Of a DNA stretch of 64,000 bases, positions 27,250 to 37,164 are shown in pieces (within the stretch, counting starts at the first letter, position 1; every line of letters begins with the position of its first letter). The notes below the pieces were generated by a model. It was not told where the DNA came from. It ran no database searches and saw only the letters and a program-made list of their open reading frames with translations. The translations under genes and the position numbers were made by a program. Origin of the DNA: Pantoea vagans (GTDB lineage: Bacteria; Pseudomonadota; Gammaproteobacteria; Enterobacterales; Enterobacteriaceae). The stretch lies in the NCBI RefSeq assembly GCF_001506165.1, contig NZ_CP011427.1:1798001-1862000 (forward strand), in the 5' to 3' direction.

Positions 27250-29868
27250 ATGACGCGGGGCCTTCGTCGAACACTTGCTGCGCTGCTGGCGCTGATACTG
27301 CTGCTGTTGGGGTTATTGCTGACGTTAACGCAATGGTTACCCCGGCTGGCGGGCATCTGGCTGCCAGAAAATACCCGTGTTGAACTAAACGGTGCACCGC
27401 GCTGGCATCAGGGCGGTCTGCATTTTCCTGAAGTACGTTACCTGGCGGGAGATTGCGAACTGGCGAAGGTCGAAGACGTGGCGCTGGGTCGGCACAGCCA
27501 GCGCTGGCAGCTGAATGCACACAGCGTCCAGCTTAACACCGATTGTCTACAAGCATTGCAGCAGGGCAGCAACAGCGCTGCGCCGCGAAGCCTGGCCGAA
27601 TGGCAGCAGATGTTGCCGGGTGCCGATATTCATCTTGAACAGCTGAGTATTCTGCCGTGGCAACAATATGCCGGTCGCTTTGACCTGACATTAGATAAGA
27701 ACGCGCAACAGCTGCATTACCAGGGCGATAACCTCAGCGTGGATGCAAATCTGCAGGGGCAGCAACTGCATATCACACAACTCCAGTTCACCCATCCGCT
27801 GTTACCCAAACCGCTCGATCTGCACGGTGATCTGACCCTGCCTACATTCGCTGATGGCTTACCCGTGGCGGGCGAGTTGAACGGCGATGTCAATCTGGCG
27901 CAGTGGCCGCAGCCGCTGTCAGTGGCGCTCAACTGGCAGCAACAACAGGGCACATTGACCGTTAATCAGCAGGGTGACGATCAGCCATTGTTGCAGCTGC
28001 CGTGGCAAGTTGACGCGCAACAAATCCGCATTACCGAGGGCCAGTGGCGCTGGCCACAAGCTGACCAACCGTTGTCAGGCGGCATGGCGTTGACGCTGGA
28101 AAACTGGCAGCAGGGATTAGAGAATACGCTGATCAGCGGCCGCTTTAATCTGTTAACACAAGGGCGCGGGGGGAAAGGCAACCTGGTGCTGAGTGTTGGA
28201 CCCGGCAACTTAAGTCTCACAGATAGCCACTTGCCATTCCAGTTAACGGGAGAGAGCAAGTTTGCCGATTTGCAACTTTTCGGCACGATGCCAGGCGTGT
28301 TGCACGGCATGCTTACCGATCCGCAAGTCAGCCTGAAACAAGGATCGTTGCTACGCTTGCGCGGTCGTTTACTCTCGACATTAGAAGTGGATGAAGCACG
28401 TTGGCCGCTGGCCGGGGTCACCGTCGCTTCTCGCGGTATCAATGGACGCCTGCAAGCGATCCTGAAAGCGCACGATCCCAGTTTTGGCCGTTTTACCCTG
28501 CACCTTGATGGACGAGCCAGTGATTTCTGGCCTGACAGCGGACGATGGAACTGGCGTTACTGGGGCGATGGCGAGATGGCACCGCTTAATGCCAAATGGG
28601 ACGTGAAGGGCACGGGCAGTTGGCAAGATACGTTGATCAGCCTCGACACGCTTAATACCGGTTTTGACCAACTCTCCTATGGCATGGTGCAGGTCGACAA
28701 ACCGCGCTTAACCCTCACAGCACCGGTGCGTTGGCAGCGTGACATCAATCATCCTGCGTTTAACGGCGGGTTCACGCTGAAATCCGGCCAGACGCAATTC
28801 AGCTATGGTGGCTGGTTACCGCCGTCTGCATTAAATTTTGAAGCCAAGGGCAGCGATCCCAGCCGGTTTGTCTGGCGTGGACAGCTCACCGCCGAAGATA
28901 TTGGCCCTGTGCGCGTGCATGGGCGTTGGGACGGTGAACGTTTACGCGGTGAAGCCTGGTGGCCAGCCCAATCGCTGACGGTGTTTCAGCCGTTGCTCAG
29001 CAGCGATTTGAAGATGCGCATTCAATCGGGTGAGTTACGCGCTCAAATCGCTTTTTCCGCCGCGAATGATCAGGGTTTTGAAGCCGGCGGTCACTGGGCG
29101 GTGAAAAATGGCAGCGTATGGATGCCAGACAGTGAAATTAATGGTATCGACTTCTCATTGCCGTTCCGTCTGAAAGATCATCAGTGGCAGCTCGGCCGCC
29201 GTGGGCCGGTTTCGCTGCGCATTGCCGAGGTGAAAAATCAGTTCGCCCTGCAAAACATCACCGCTGATTTGCAGGGGCACTATCCGTGGCAGGAGCGCCA
29301 GCCATTAACGCTGAGCAATGTGAATCTCGATCTGCTGGGTGGTCATGTCAGCATGCCTGAACTGCGTATGCCGCAGCATCAACCCGCGCGCGTCTCACTG
29401 CGCGAAATCAATCTCAGCAAGCTGATTACCGCCATCAAGCCCAAGCAGTTTGCCATGTCGGGTAAGATTAATGGTGAGCTACCGTTGTGGGTCAATAATC
29501 CGCAATGGCTGATTGAGAAAGGATGGATTGCCAATAGCGGCCCGCTGACGTTCCGCATGGATAAAGATATGGCCGATGCCATCGTCAGCAATAACTTTGC
29601 GGCGGGGGCGGCCATGGATTGGTTGCGCTATATGGAGATTTCCCGTTCGTGGGCGACGTTGGATCTGGATAACTTTGGCAACCTCACCATGCAGTCGGAA
29701 GTGAAAGGTACCAGCCAGTTCAGTAATCGCCGCCAGTCGATCAATCTTAACTACCGGCATCAGGAAAATCTGTTCCAGCTGTGGCGCAGTCTGCGCTTTG
29801 GCGATAATTTGCAATCATGGGTGGAGCAAAACGCCACCCTGCCATCGAAAAAGGATCCCCAACCATGA
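27250..29868 (+). CDS. ydbH: YdbH, AsmA-like intermembrane phospholipid transport protein
   Basis: YdbH, TamB and YhdP are three partly redundant bridge proteins that move phospholipids from inner to outer membrane. The product has 872 residues. A single N-terminal transmembrane anchor (about 8-29: LAALLALILLLLGLLLTLTQ) is followed by a long beta-rich periplasmic domain and the C-terminal DUF3971/dicarboxylate-transport-type block. Its TGA overlaps the ynbE ATG (ATGA). The ydbH-ynbE-ydbL order is conserved in enterobacteria, supporting a complex. Confidence 0.94.
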   Translation: MTRGLRRTLAALLALILLLLGLLLTLTQWLPRLAGIWLPENTRVELNGAPRWHQGGLHFPEVRYLAGDCELAKVEDVALGRHSQRWQLNAHSVQLNTDCLQALQQGSNSAAPRSLAEWQQMLPGADIHLEQLSILPWQQYAGRFDLTLDKNAQQLHYQGDNLSVDANLQGQQLHITQLQFTHPLLPKPLDLHGDLTLPTFADGLPVAGELNGDVNLAQWPQPLSVALNWQQQQGTLTVNQQGDDQPLLQLPWQVDAQQIRITEGQWRWPQADQPLSGGMALTLENWQQGLENTLISGRFNLLTQGRGGKGNLVLSVGPGNLSLTDSHLPFQLTGESKFADLQLFGTMPGVLHGMLTDPQVSLKQGSLLRLRGRLLSTLEVDEARWPLAGVTVASRGINGRLQAILKAHDPSFGRFTLHLDGRASDFWPDSGRWNWRYWGDGEMAPLNAKWDVKGTGSWQDTLISLDTLNTGFDQLSYGMVQVDKPRLTLTAPVRWQRDINHPAFNGGFTLKSGQTQFSYGGWLPPSALNFEAKGSDPSRFVWRGQLTAEDIGPVRVHGRWDGERLRGEAWWPAQSLTVFQPLLSSDLKMRIQSGELRAQIAFSAANDQGFEAGGHWAVKNGSVWMPDSEINGIDFSLPFRLKDHQWQLGRRGPVSLRIAEVKNQFALQNITADLQGHYPWQERQPLTLSNVNLDLLGGHVSMPELRMPQHQPARVSLREINLSKLITAIKPKQFAMSGKINGELPLWVNNPQWLIEKGWIANSGPLTFRMDKDMADAIVSNNFAAGAAMDWLRYMEISRSWATLDLDNFGNLTMQSEVKGTSQFSNRRQSINLNYRHQENLFQLWRSLRFGDNLQSWVEQNATLPSKKDPQP

Positions 29869-30053
29869 GCCTGAGGGCACTACTGGTTTTAGCCGCTGGG
29901 CTGCCACTAATGGGATGCGTACCGCGCATTGAAGTCGCGGCACCGAAAGAGCCCATCACCATCAATATGAACGTCAAGATCGAGCATGAGATCCATATTA
30001 AGGTCGATAAAGACGTGGAAGCGTTGTTGAAAAATCAAAGCGGTCTGTTTTAA
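29865..30053 (+). CDS. ynbE: YnbE, outer-membrane lipoprotein partner of YdbH
   Basis: 62 residues. A short lipoprotein signal ends in LPLMGC (Cys about 18), and the mature part (INMNVKIEHEIHIKVDKDVE) is a pair of beta strands. In E. coli YnbE stacks onto the YdbH end to complete the lipid bridge at the outer membrane. The start overlaps ydbH by 4 bp, so coupling is likely. ATG 29865 is chosen because a lipobox must lie near the N terminus. Confidence 0.92.
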   Translation: MSLRALLVLAAGLPLMGCVPRIEVAAPKEPITINMNVKIEHEIHIKVDKDVEALLKNQSGLF

Positions 30054-30061
30054 GGAGCGGC

Positions 30062-30385
30062 ATGATGAAACGCAAATGGGCCGCGCTGTTTCTGGCGCTA
30101 CTGATGATCCCTTCCGCGTGGGCGTTAACGCTTGATGAGGCGCGGCAACAGGGGCGCGTGGGCGAGACGCTGAGCGGTTTTATCGCGGCACGCCAGCAGG
30201 ATGATGAGACCCTGGCGCTGGTGAAGCGCATCAACGATGGTCGCACCCAGCAATATCAGCGTGTGGCGCAGCAGAACAATCTGACCACCAGCGAAGTGGC
30301 GCGTATCGCCGGTGAGAAGCTGGTCAACCGCGCAGGCAGCGGTGAATACGTACGCGGGATTAATGGGCAATGGTTGCGTAAATAA
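30062..30385 (+). CDS. ydbL: YdbL, periplasmic DUF1318 protein
   Basis: 107 residues with a signal peptide (MMKRKWAALFLALLMIPSAW, cleavage after AWA) and a DUF1318 domain ending YVRGINGQWLRK. In E. coli it modulates the YdbH-YnbE bridge. AAGGAGCGGC precedes two adjacent ATGs (30062 and 30065), and either may serve. It is third in the ydbH-ynbE-ydbL operon, 8 nt after ynbE. Confidence 0.92.
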   Translation: MMKRKWAALFLALLMIPSAWALTLDEARQQGRVGETLSGFIAARQQDDETLALVKRINDGRTQQYQRVAQQNNLTTSEVARIAGEKLVNRAGSGEYVRGINGQWLRK

Positions 30386-30400
30386 GTGCCTTAAAGTTCA

Positions 30401-30467
30401 TGTGCGCATAAATCGCACCCTACGATAACCACGCCCGATCGTCGTAGGGTGGCCATTTATGACGACC
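30401..30467. repeat. REP-like palindrome pair after ydbL
   Basis: The left unit GTGCGCATAAATCGCACCCT (then ACGA) and the right unit TCGTAGGGTGGCCATTTATG (then ACGACC) face each other around a 16-bp spacer. A partial third unit (TGCCATTTATGGCGATCATC, 30492-30511) follows. The same paired design occurs at 35357-35424 and 61261-61312. Confidence 0.8.
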
Positions 30468-30517
30468 GAAAATCGCTCAACTGACACATATATGCCATTT
30501 ATGGCGATCATCAGGCA

Positions 30518-30544
30518 CAAAAAAGCCGGGCACTCGGGCCCGGC
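30518..30544 (-). terminator. azoR terminator
   Basis: GCCGGG (30525-30530) and CCCGGC (30539-30544) form a GC stem; on the minus strand six Ts follow. Confidence 0.85.
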
Positions 30545-30595
30545 AAAGATGGCATCATACCCATTATTCTCGGGTATTCATCACGTTCTCAATGA

Positions 30596-31231
<636 letters not shown>

Positions 31232-31279
31232 TCAATGCGTTACACTCTACGGAGTTCCTCCGCGAGGTAAAAGCGCAAT

Positions 31280-31302
31280 ATTTCGAGACCTATGTTCGAA
31301 AT
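31280..31302. promoter_or_regulatory. Perfect inverted repeat in azoR-hrpA intergenic region
   Basis: ATTTCGA (31280-31286) and TCGAAAT (31296-31302) are separated by 9 bp, the spacing usual for dimeric regulators of the LysR or MarR type. It lies about 85 bp upstream of azoR and 148 bp upstream of hrpA. No regulator gene is adjacent, so the protein is unknown. Confidence 0.45.
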
Positions 31303-31449
31303 TATTGAATAAGGTCGCATGTCCGGTCAGGTGAGGTTGTCCAGAGTGTGCTATTATGCCGGGCAATAATTGATTGAATCCGCCGGGTATTTTTGCCGGC
31401 AACGAGCGCACTTTGTCAGGCTCGCCGCGACAACAGGTAACACATCACT

Positions 31450-34400
31450 ATGTCATCATCCGTCACTTCCCCTTTGGCCCCACTTTGGACGCGGCTCGAT
31501 AATCTCATGCTGCGCGATCGCCAGCGTTTGCAGCGCCGTCTGCATGGCGCGGCGAAGGTGAAAAATCCTGCGGCACAGCAGGGCATTGCTGCTGAACTGG
31601 AGCCTGAATTTGCTGCGGCTGAACAGCGCATTGCCCAGCGTACCGCTGCCACTCCGCGCATTACCTTCCCGGAAAACCTGCCGGTCAGTCAGAAACAGCA
31701 GGAAATTGCCGAAGCCATCCGCGACCATCAGGTCGTGATCGTGGCAGGTGAGACCGGCTCAGGGAAAACCACGCAGTTACCCAAAATCTGTCTGGCGCTC
31801 GGAAGGGGCGTGAAGGGGCTGATTGGTCATACTCAGCCGCGTCGTCTGGCAGCACGCACCGTGGCGAACCGTATTGCCGATGAGTTGGAAATCTCACTGG
31901 GTGGCACCATTGGTTATAAAGTGCGTTTTAACGATCAGGTCAGTGACACCACCCAGGTGAAGCTGATGACCGACGGTATTTTGCTGGCGGAAATCCAGCA
32001 GGACCGTCAACTGTTGCAATACGACACCATCATTATCGATGAGGCGCACGAGCGCAGTCTGAACATCGATTTCCTGCTGGGATATTTGCGCGAACTGTTG
32101 CCGCGTCGTCCCGACCTGAAAGTCATCATCACCTCGGCTACCATCGATCCACAGCGTTTCTCGCATCATTTTAACAACGCACCGGTGATTGAAGTCTCTG
32201 GTCGCACCTATCCGGTGGAGGTGCGTTATCGCCCGATAGTGGAAGATGCTGACGACACTGACCGTGACCAGCTTCAGGCGATTTTTGATGCGGTGGATGA
32301 GTTGGGGCACGAGAGCCGTGGCGACATCCTGATCTTTATGAGCGGTGAACGCGAGATCCGTGATACCGCCGATGCGCTGATGAAGCGGGAGATTCCACAC
32401 ACGGAAATCCTGCCGCTTTATGCGCGTCTCTCCAACGCCGAACAGAACCGCGTGTTCCAGTCACACAGTGGACGCCGTATCGTGCTGGCGACCAACGTGG
32501 CGGAGACCTCCCTGACGGTGCCGGGCATTAAATACGTTATCGATCCCGGTACGGCACGTATCAGCCGCTATAGCTATCGCACCAAGGTGCAGCGCCTGCC
32601 GATTGAACCGGTTTCGCAAGCCTCTGCCAATCAGCGTAAGGGGCGTTGCGGTCGCGTATCGGAAGGGATCTGTATTCGTCTCTACTCAGAAGACGATTTC
32701 CTCAGCCGCCCGGCGTTTACCGACCCAGAAATTCTGCGCACCAACCTGGCATCGGTCATTCTGCAGATGACGGCACTGGGCCTCGGCGATATCGGTGCAT
32801 TCCCGTTCGTCGAAGCGCCAGACAAGCGCAACATCCAGGACGGTGTACGTCTGCTGGAAGAGTTGGGCGCGATTACGCTGAGCGAAGATGAAACCTATAA
32901 GTTAACCTCGTCAGGCCGCCAGTTGGCGAAGTTGCCGGTCGATCCGCGTCTGGCGCGTATGGTACTGGAAGCGCAGAAATTTGGTTGTGTGCGTGAAGCG
33001 ATGATCATCACGGCGGCGTTATCCATTCAAGACCCGCGTGAGCGTCCCAGTGAAAAACAGCAGGCATCTGATGAGAAACATCGTCGTTTTGCCGATAAAG
33101 AGTCTGATTTCCTCAGCTTTGTGAATCTGTGGAATTACCTGCAAGAGCAGCAAAAAGCGCTGTCTGGCAATCATTTCCGCCGCCAGTGTAAGGCTGATTT
33201 CCTCAACTATTTACGCGTCCGTGAATGGCAGGATATTTACACCCAATTGCGCCAGGTGGTGCGTGAACAGGGCATGCCAGTCAACAGCGAACCGGCACCC
33301 TATCGTGAAGTGCACTGCGCGTTGCTGACTGGATTGCTGTCGCATATCGGGCAAAAAGATAACGAGAAGCAGGAGTTTACCGGGGCGCGTAATGCGCGTT
33401 TCTCCATCTTCCCCGGTTCGGGCCTGTTTAAGAAGCCACCGAAGTGGACCATGGTGGCAGAGCTGGTGGAAACCAGCCGCCTGTGGGGACGTGTGGCGGC
33501 GCGTATCGATCCGGAATGGATTGAGCCGCTGGCACAACACCTGATTAAACGCAGCTACAGCGAACCGCACTGGGAAAAAGCCCAGGGCGCGGTGATGGCA
33601 ACGGAAAAAGTTACCCTGTACGGACTGGCAATTGTGCAGGCGCGCAAGGTCAACTATAGCCGTATCGATCCGCAACTCAGCCGCGAACTGTTTATCCGTC
33701 ATGCCCTGGTGGAAGGAGACTGGCAAACGCGTCACGCATTCCTGCGCAACAACCTTAAATTGCGCAGTGAAGTTGAAGATTTGGAACACAAATCGCGCCG
33801 TCGCGACATCCTCGTTGACGACGAAACACTGTTTGCCTTCTACGATCGACGCATCGGCAGCGAAGTGGTCTCAGCGCGTCATTTTGATAGCTGGTGGAAA
33901 CAAGCGAGCAAAGCGAATCCCGATTTGCTCAGCTTTGATAAGCAGATGCTGATCAAAGAGGGTGCCGATAAAGTCAGCCAGCTTGATTATCCGAACTTCT
34001 GGCAGCAGGGCAACCTGAAGCTCAAACTGAGCTACCAGTTTGAGCCGGGCGGTGATGCGGATGGGGTCACCGTGCATATCCCATTACCGTTATTAAACCA
34101 GGTCGAAGAGAGCGGTTTTGAATGGCAAATTCCCGGTGTGCGCCGAGAATTGGTGATCGCGCTGATCAAATCATTGCCCAAACCAACACGTCGTAATCTG
34201 GTGCCAGCACCCAACTATGCAGAAGCGTTCCTGGGGCGGGTTAAAGCTATGGAACTGCCGCTGTTAGATGCACTGGAGCGCGAATTCCGCCGCATGACCG
34301 GCGTCACCATCGACCGTGAAGCCTGGCAATGGGATCAGGTGCCCGATCACCTCAAAATGACCTTCCGTATTGTTGATGAGCACAACCGCAAGTTGCAGGA

Positions 34401-35346
34401 AGGCAAAGATCTGCATCAGCTTAAACAAGTGCTGAAGGGTAAAGTGCAGGAGACGTTGTCAAAAGTGGCCGACGACGGACTTGAGCAGAGCGGGCTGCAT
34501 ATCTGGAGCTTTGGCACTTTGCCACAAAGCTATGAACAGAAGCGCGGCAGCTATCAGGTAAAAGCCTGGCCGGCGCTGGTCGATGAGAAAGACAGTGTCG
34601 CTATTCGTCTGTTCGATAATGAGTTAGAGCAGCAAAAAATGATGTGGCGCGGACAGCGTCGCCTGTTGCTGTTGAATATTCCGTCGCCAATCAAGTATCT
34701 GCACGAGAAGCTACCGAATAAAGCCAAACTCGGATTGTACTTCAATCCCTACGGCAAAGTGCTGGATCTGATCGATGATTGTATCGCCTGTGGCGTCGAC
34801 AAGCTGATGGCGGCGGCGGGCGGTCCGGCGTGGCAACAAGAAAACTTCGAACAACTGCGTGACAAAGTGCGTGCAGAACTCAATGAGACGGTGGTGACCA
34901 TCGCCAAACAGGTCGAGCAGATCCTGACGTCGGTGTTTAATATCAATAAGTTCCTCAAAGGCCGCGTGGATATGTCACTGGCTTTGGCGCTGTCTGATAT
35001 CAAAACGCAAATGAGTGGCTTGGTGTATCGCGGCTTTGTGACGGGCAATGGCTATCAGCGACTGGCTGATACGTTGCGTTACCTGCAGGGTATTGAGCGC
35101 CGTCTGGAGAAACTGCCGGTTGACCCGCACAGCGATCGTGCGCGGATGCTGAAAGTGCAGGCGGTGGAACAAGCGTGGCAGACATGGCGTAACAAGTTAC
35201 CGCCGCAACGTCAGGATGATGCCGATGTACAGGCTATTCGCTGGATGATTGAAGAGTTGAGGGTGAGCCATTTCGCGCAGCAGTTGGGTACACCGTTCCC
35301 GATCTCCGAAAAACGTATTTTGCAGGCGATGGAGCAGATAGGTTAA
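31450..35346 (+). CDS. hrpA: ATP-dependent RNA helicase HrpA
   Basis: DEAH-box helicase that rescues stalled or collided ribosomes by pulling on mRNA; cytosolic. The product has 1298 residues, about the E. coli length. Motif I GETGSGKT at 100-107, DEAH at 197-200, SAT at about 229-231, and motif VI with QRKGRCGR are visible. The helicase-associated and OB-fold domains follow, and a long C-terminal DUF3418 region ends the protein. No frameshift. A REP-like pair follows the stop. Confidence 0.97.
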   Translation: MSSSVTSPLAPLWTRLDNLMLRDRQRLQRRLHGAAKVKNPAAQQGIAAELEPEFAAAEQRIAQRTAATPRITFPENLPVSQKQQEIAEAIRDHQVVIVAGETGSGKTTQLPKICLALGRGVKGLIGHTQPRRLAARTVANRIADELEISLGGTIGYKVRFNDQVSDTTQVKLMTDGILLAEIQQDRQLLQYDTIIIDEAHERSLNIDFLLGYLRELLPRRPDLKVIITSATIDPQRFSHHFNNAPVIEVSGRTYPVEVRYRPIVEDADDTDRDQLQAIFDAVDELGHESRGDILIFMSGEREIRDTADALMKREIPHTEILPLYARLSNAEQNRVFQSHSGRRIVLATNVAETSLTVPGIKYVIDPGTARISRYSYRTKVQRLPIEPVSQASANQRKGRCGRVSEGICIRLYSEDDFLSRPAFTDPEILRTNLASVILQMTALGLGDIGAFPFVEAPDKRNIQDGVRLLEELGAITLSEDETYKLTSSGRQLAKLPVDPRLARMVLEAQKFGCVREAMIITAALSIQDPRERPSEKQQASDEKHRRFADKESDFLSFVNLWNYLQEQQKALSGNHFRRQCKADFLNYLRVREWQDIYTQLRQVVREQGMPVNSEPAPYREVHCALLTGLLSHIGQKDNEKQEFTGARNARFSIFPGSGLFKKPPKWTMVAELVETSRLWGRVAARIDPEWIEPLAQHLIKRSYSEPHWEKAQGAVMATEKVTLYGLAIVQARKVNYSRIDPQLSRELFIRHALVEGDWQTRHAFLRNNLKLRSEVEDLEHKSRRRDILVDDETLFAFYDRRIGSEVVSARHFDSWWKQASKANPDLLSFDKQMLIKEGADKVSQLDYPNFWQQGNLKLKLSYQFEPGGDADGVTVHIPLPLLNQVEESGFEWQIPGVRRELVIALIKSLPKPTRRNLVPAPNYAEAFLGRVKAMELPLLDALEREFRRMTGVTIDREAWQWDQVPDHLKMTFRIVDEHNRKLQEGKDLHQLKQVLKGKVQETLSKVADDGLEQSGLHIWSFGTLPQSYEQKRGSYQVKAWPALVDEKDSVAIRLFDNELEQQKMMWRGQRRLLLLNIPSPIKYLHEKLPNKAKLGLYFNPYGKVLDLIDDCIACGVDKLMAAAGGPAWQQENFEQLRDKVRAELNETVVTIAKQVEQILTSVFNINKFLKGRVDMSLALALSDIKTQMSGLVYRGFVTGNGYQRLADTLRYLQGIERRLEKLPVDPHSDRARMLKVQAVEQAWQTWRNKLPPQRQDDADVQAIRWMIEELRVSHFAQQLGTPFPISEKRILQAMEQIG

Positions 35347-35356
35347 TACGTATGCC

Positions 35357-35424
35357 GGTGCGCATAAATGCGCACCCTACAAAATACGGCATCGATTTTT
35401 GTAGGGTCGCCATTTATGGCGACC
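35357..35424. repeat. REP-like palindrome pair after hrpA
   Basis: The left unit GGTGCGCATAAATGCGCACC (then CTAC, 35357-35380) and right unit GTAGGGTCGCCATTTATGGC (then GACC, 35401-35424) are inverted around a 20-bp spacer. Each unit is itself palindromic. It lies between the convergent ends of hrpA and ydgD, 10 bp from each. Confidence 0.88.
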
Positions 35425-35433
35425 GTCAGGCGG

Positions 35434-36240
35434 TTATTTGGCTAACTCTTCGAGGCGGTCTTTAAACGAGGTCACTGCAATCGCTCGGTTATCCGCGCGG
35501 TAGCGGTCAGCGGGCGCTGGTGCCGAACTTTGCACGGCAATCAACTGCCAGCCATCAGCGGTTTTCAACAGCAGCGGCGATCCGCTGTCGCCCGGCAGGG
35601 TATCACACTGGTGCGACAGCACCGCGCGCTGTGCCCAACCGGTAATCAAACAATCACTGTGCGAATAGAGCGTATCCAGGTGATCCGCCGGATAGCCAGC
35701 CTGCGTCACTTTGCGCTCGGTGGTTTTGAGCGCATCGGTCAAATCACTGCGTGAACCGTCAAACAGCGGAATCGGTACAATGCCCGATGGCGGGTTATGC
35801 AGTATCACCAATCCATAGTCGTAAGGGGCGGCACCCGGCGGCACGATCCAGCCTTCACCATCTGCCTGTAATTTACGGGCTAAAGAGGGCTCGACGCGCG
35901 CGTCAATATCATGAATCTCGTAACGCCAGCCCTTAGATCCCGCCATAAAACGCAGCGCGACTGGCTTATCGAATTTTCCTGGCGGGGCCAACAGGCAGTG
36001 TCCTGCGGTCAAAGCCAGATGTGCAGAAATAAGGGTGGCGGTGCACAGGTTGCCGCTTTCGGTCTCTAACTGACCAATGGCGTCCCAGGGTGCGGCGCTA
36101 ACATCGGTGATCGCTTTGCGGTGATCTTTGCCAAAAAAGAGTGTCTTGATGTCTTCCGGGCTTGGCCCATCTTCATCATCGGCATGTGCTGCGAGGTTGA
36201 AACTGAAAATACCAACTAGAAACAGGATAGCCAGGCGCAT
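35434..36240 (-). CDS. ydgD: YdgD, periplasmic trypsin-like serine protease
   Basis: 268 residues with a signal peptide ([20 protein letters not shown]) and an S1-family fold. The catalytic triad is complete: His81 in LTAGHC, Asp141 in APYDYGLV and Ser219 in PGDSGSP. Cys pairs suit an oxidising periplasm. In E. coli ydgD lies beside asr and is induced by acid with it; the order is the same here. Its target is unknown. Confidence 0.92.
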   Translation of the reverse strand: MRLAILFLVGIFSFNLAAHADDEDGPSPEDIKTLFFGKDHRKAITDVSAAPWDAIGQLETESGNLCTATLISAHLALTAGHCLLAPPGKFDKPVALRFMAGSKGWRYEIHDIDARVEPSLARKLQADGEGWIVPPGAAPYDYGLVILHNPPSGIVPIPLFDGSRSDLTDALKTTERKVTQAGYPADHLDTLYSHSDCLITGWAQRAVLSHQCDTLPGDSGSPLLLKTADGWQLIAVQSSAPAPADRYRADNRAIAVTSFKDRLEELAK

Positions 36241-36356
36241 AGTTCTCTCAATGGCGAGAATAAAAAGAGGTTATTGTCATCACGCGTGAGCGGTAACTAT
36301 AGTCGGAGAGCGGGAAAAAAGGGAGAAATATTGGAGTAATCAGCACGCTACAACGA

Positions 36357-36437
36357 CTAGATAAAAAAACTGGCTGCAACGATGCCACACAGTATCATCA
36401 CAATCAGGATAATTTCGAAGCGATAGCGACGCACCAT
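36357..36437 (-). CDS. ydgU: YdgU, acid-shock-linked small membrane protein
   Basis: A 26-residue protein: MVRRYRFEIILIVMILCGIV, then AASFFI. A short basic start (RRYRFE) leads into one hydrophobic helix, as in E. coli YdgU, which also starts with a basic segment and RYRFE and lies between asr and ydgD. GGAG is 8 nt before the ATG. A hairpin between asr and ydgU (36460-36480) means expression probably depends on read-through from asr or on its own promoter. Confidence 0.9.
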   Translation of the reverse strand: MVRRYRFEIILIVMILCGIVAASFFI

Positions 36438-36457
36438 TTTTCGCTACTCCAGTAAAT

Positions 36458-36486
36458 AAACACCCGGCATAACCGGGTGTTTTTTA
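36458..36486. terminator. asr-ydgU hairpin
   Basis: ACACCCGG (36460-36467) and CCGGGTGT (36473-36480) form a perfect stem with a 5-base loop. The long T run is on the plus strand; on the minus strand, that of asr, the tail is GTTTATTTA, so termination may be partial and let ydgU be transcribed. Confidence 0.75.
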
Positions 36487-36520
36487 AATATTAATGCGGT
36501 GTTGGCGCTAAGAGCCGAAC

Positions 36521-36994
36521 TTATTTAGCCGCTTTTTTCACTTTGTGATGCTTTTTAGCAGCCTGAGCTTTCTGAGCTGGTTTAGTTACTTTTTTGTGGT
36601 GCTTTTTAGCAGCCTGAGCTTTCTGTGCAGCTGGCTTGGTTGCTTTTTTGTGGTGCTTTTTAGCAGCCTGGGCTTTCTGTGCAGCTGGCTTGGTTGCTTT
36701 CTTGTGGTGCTTTTTAGCAGCCTGGGCTTTCTGTGCAGCTGGCTTGGTTGCTTTTTTGTGGTGCTTTTTAGCAGCCTGAGCTTTCTGTGCAGCTGGGGCT
36801 TTCTTAGCTACTTTTTTGTGTTTCTTAGCTGCCTGCGCTTTCTGGGCAACTTTTTTATGGTGAACAGCTTTATGCTTAACCGGTGCTGCGGTAGTAGTAG
36901 CGGCGGCAGCCGGAGCAGCAGTTGTCTCAGCAGCGAAAGCAACAGAAGACATACCCATAGCAGCGGCGATCACCAGTGCAACTAATTTTTTCAT
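36521..36994 (-). CDS. asr: Acid shock protein Asr
   Basis: Very basic periplasmic protein strongly induced at low pH. In E. coli it is intrinsically disordered and acts as a chaperone or proton buffer. The product has 157 residues, longer than the 102 of E. coli. The signal peptide ([20 protein letters not shown], then AA) is followed by an Ala/Thr/Pro stretch and Lys/His-rich repeats. An 18-residue unit ([18 protein letters not shown]) is repeated about four times. The extra length comes from these repeats. An RstA box lies about 105 bp upstream. Confidence 0.95.
   Translation of the reverse strand: MKKLVALVIAAAMGMSSVAFAAETTAAPAAAATTTAAPVKHKAVHHKKVAQKAQAAKKHKKVAKKAPAAQKAQAAKKHHKKATKPAAQKAQAAKKHHKKATKPAAQKAQAAKKHHKKATKPAAQKAQAAKKHHKKVTKPAQKAQAAKKHHKVKKAAK
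36596..36812. repeat. 54-bp tandem repeat inside asr
   Basis: About four copies with 54-bp period; GTGGTGCTTTTTAGCAGCCT recurs near 36596, 36650, 36704 and 36758. The copies differ at only a few bases, which suggests recent expansion. The period is a multiple of three, so gain or loss of copies keeps the frame and changes protein length by 18 residues. Confidence 0.93.
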
Positions 36995-37098
36995 CGCAAA
37001 ATCCTCGAACTATTTTTTCATGTGTAGCCCACTGCGGGGCCGGTGAAAGAACTATATGAAAAACAATTCGGTCTTTCCGTGAGGCATTGGTATCGGCG

Positions 37099-37112
37099 TG
37101 TAACGGAATGTA
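37099..37112 (-). promoter_or_regulatory. RstA box upstream of asr
   Basis: Read on the minus strand the site is TACATTCCGTTACA, matching the RstA consensus TACATNTNGTTACA at 11 of its 12 fixed positions. It lies about 105 bp before the asr start, and rstA is 3 kb away on the same strand. RstA activation of asr is established in E. coli. Confidence 0.85.
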
Positions 37113-37164
37113 CAAAGCAGGGTAAAGGATGTGAAAAGGGCGGCCTGACTGGCCGCCGCGCAGT

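Noticed and set aside
33211..33789. 192-codon minus-strand frame inside hrpA
   Set aside because: Shadow of the hrpA coding frame in GC-rich DNA; composition is rich in His/Arg/Gln, typical of a reverse-frame artefact.
36596..36812. Regular direct repeats that could suggest a CRISPR array
   Set aside because: The repeats are contiguous without unique spacers and lie in frame in asr; no cas genes are present.
36545..36985. 146-codon plus-strand frame rich in F, L, V, S opposite asr
   Set aside because: It is the reverse reading of the asr repeats. The hydrophobic look comes from complementing Lys/His/Ala codons.
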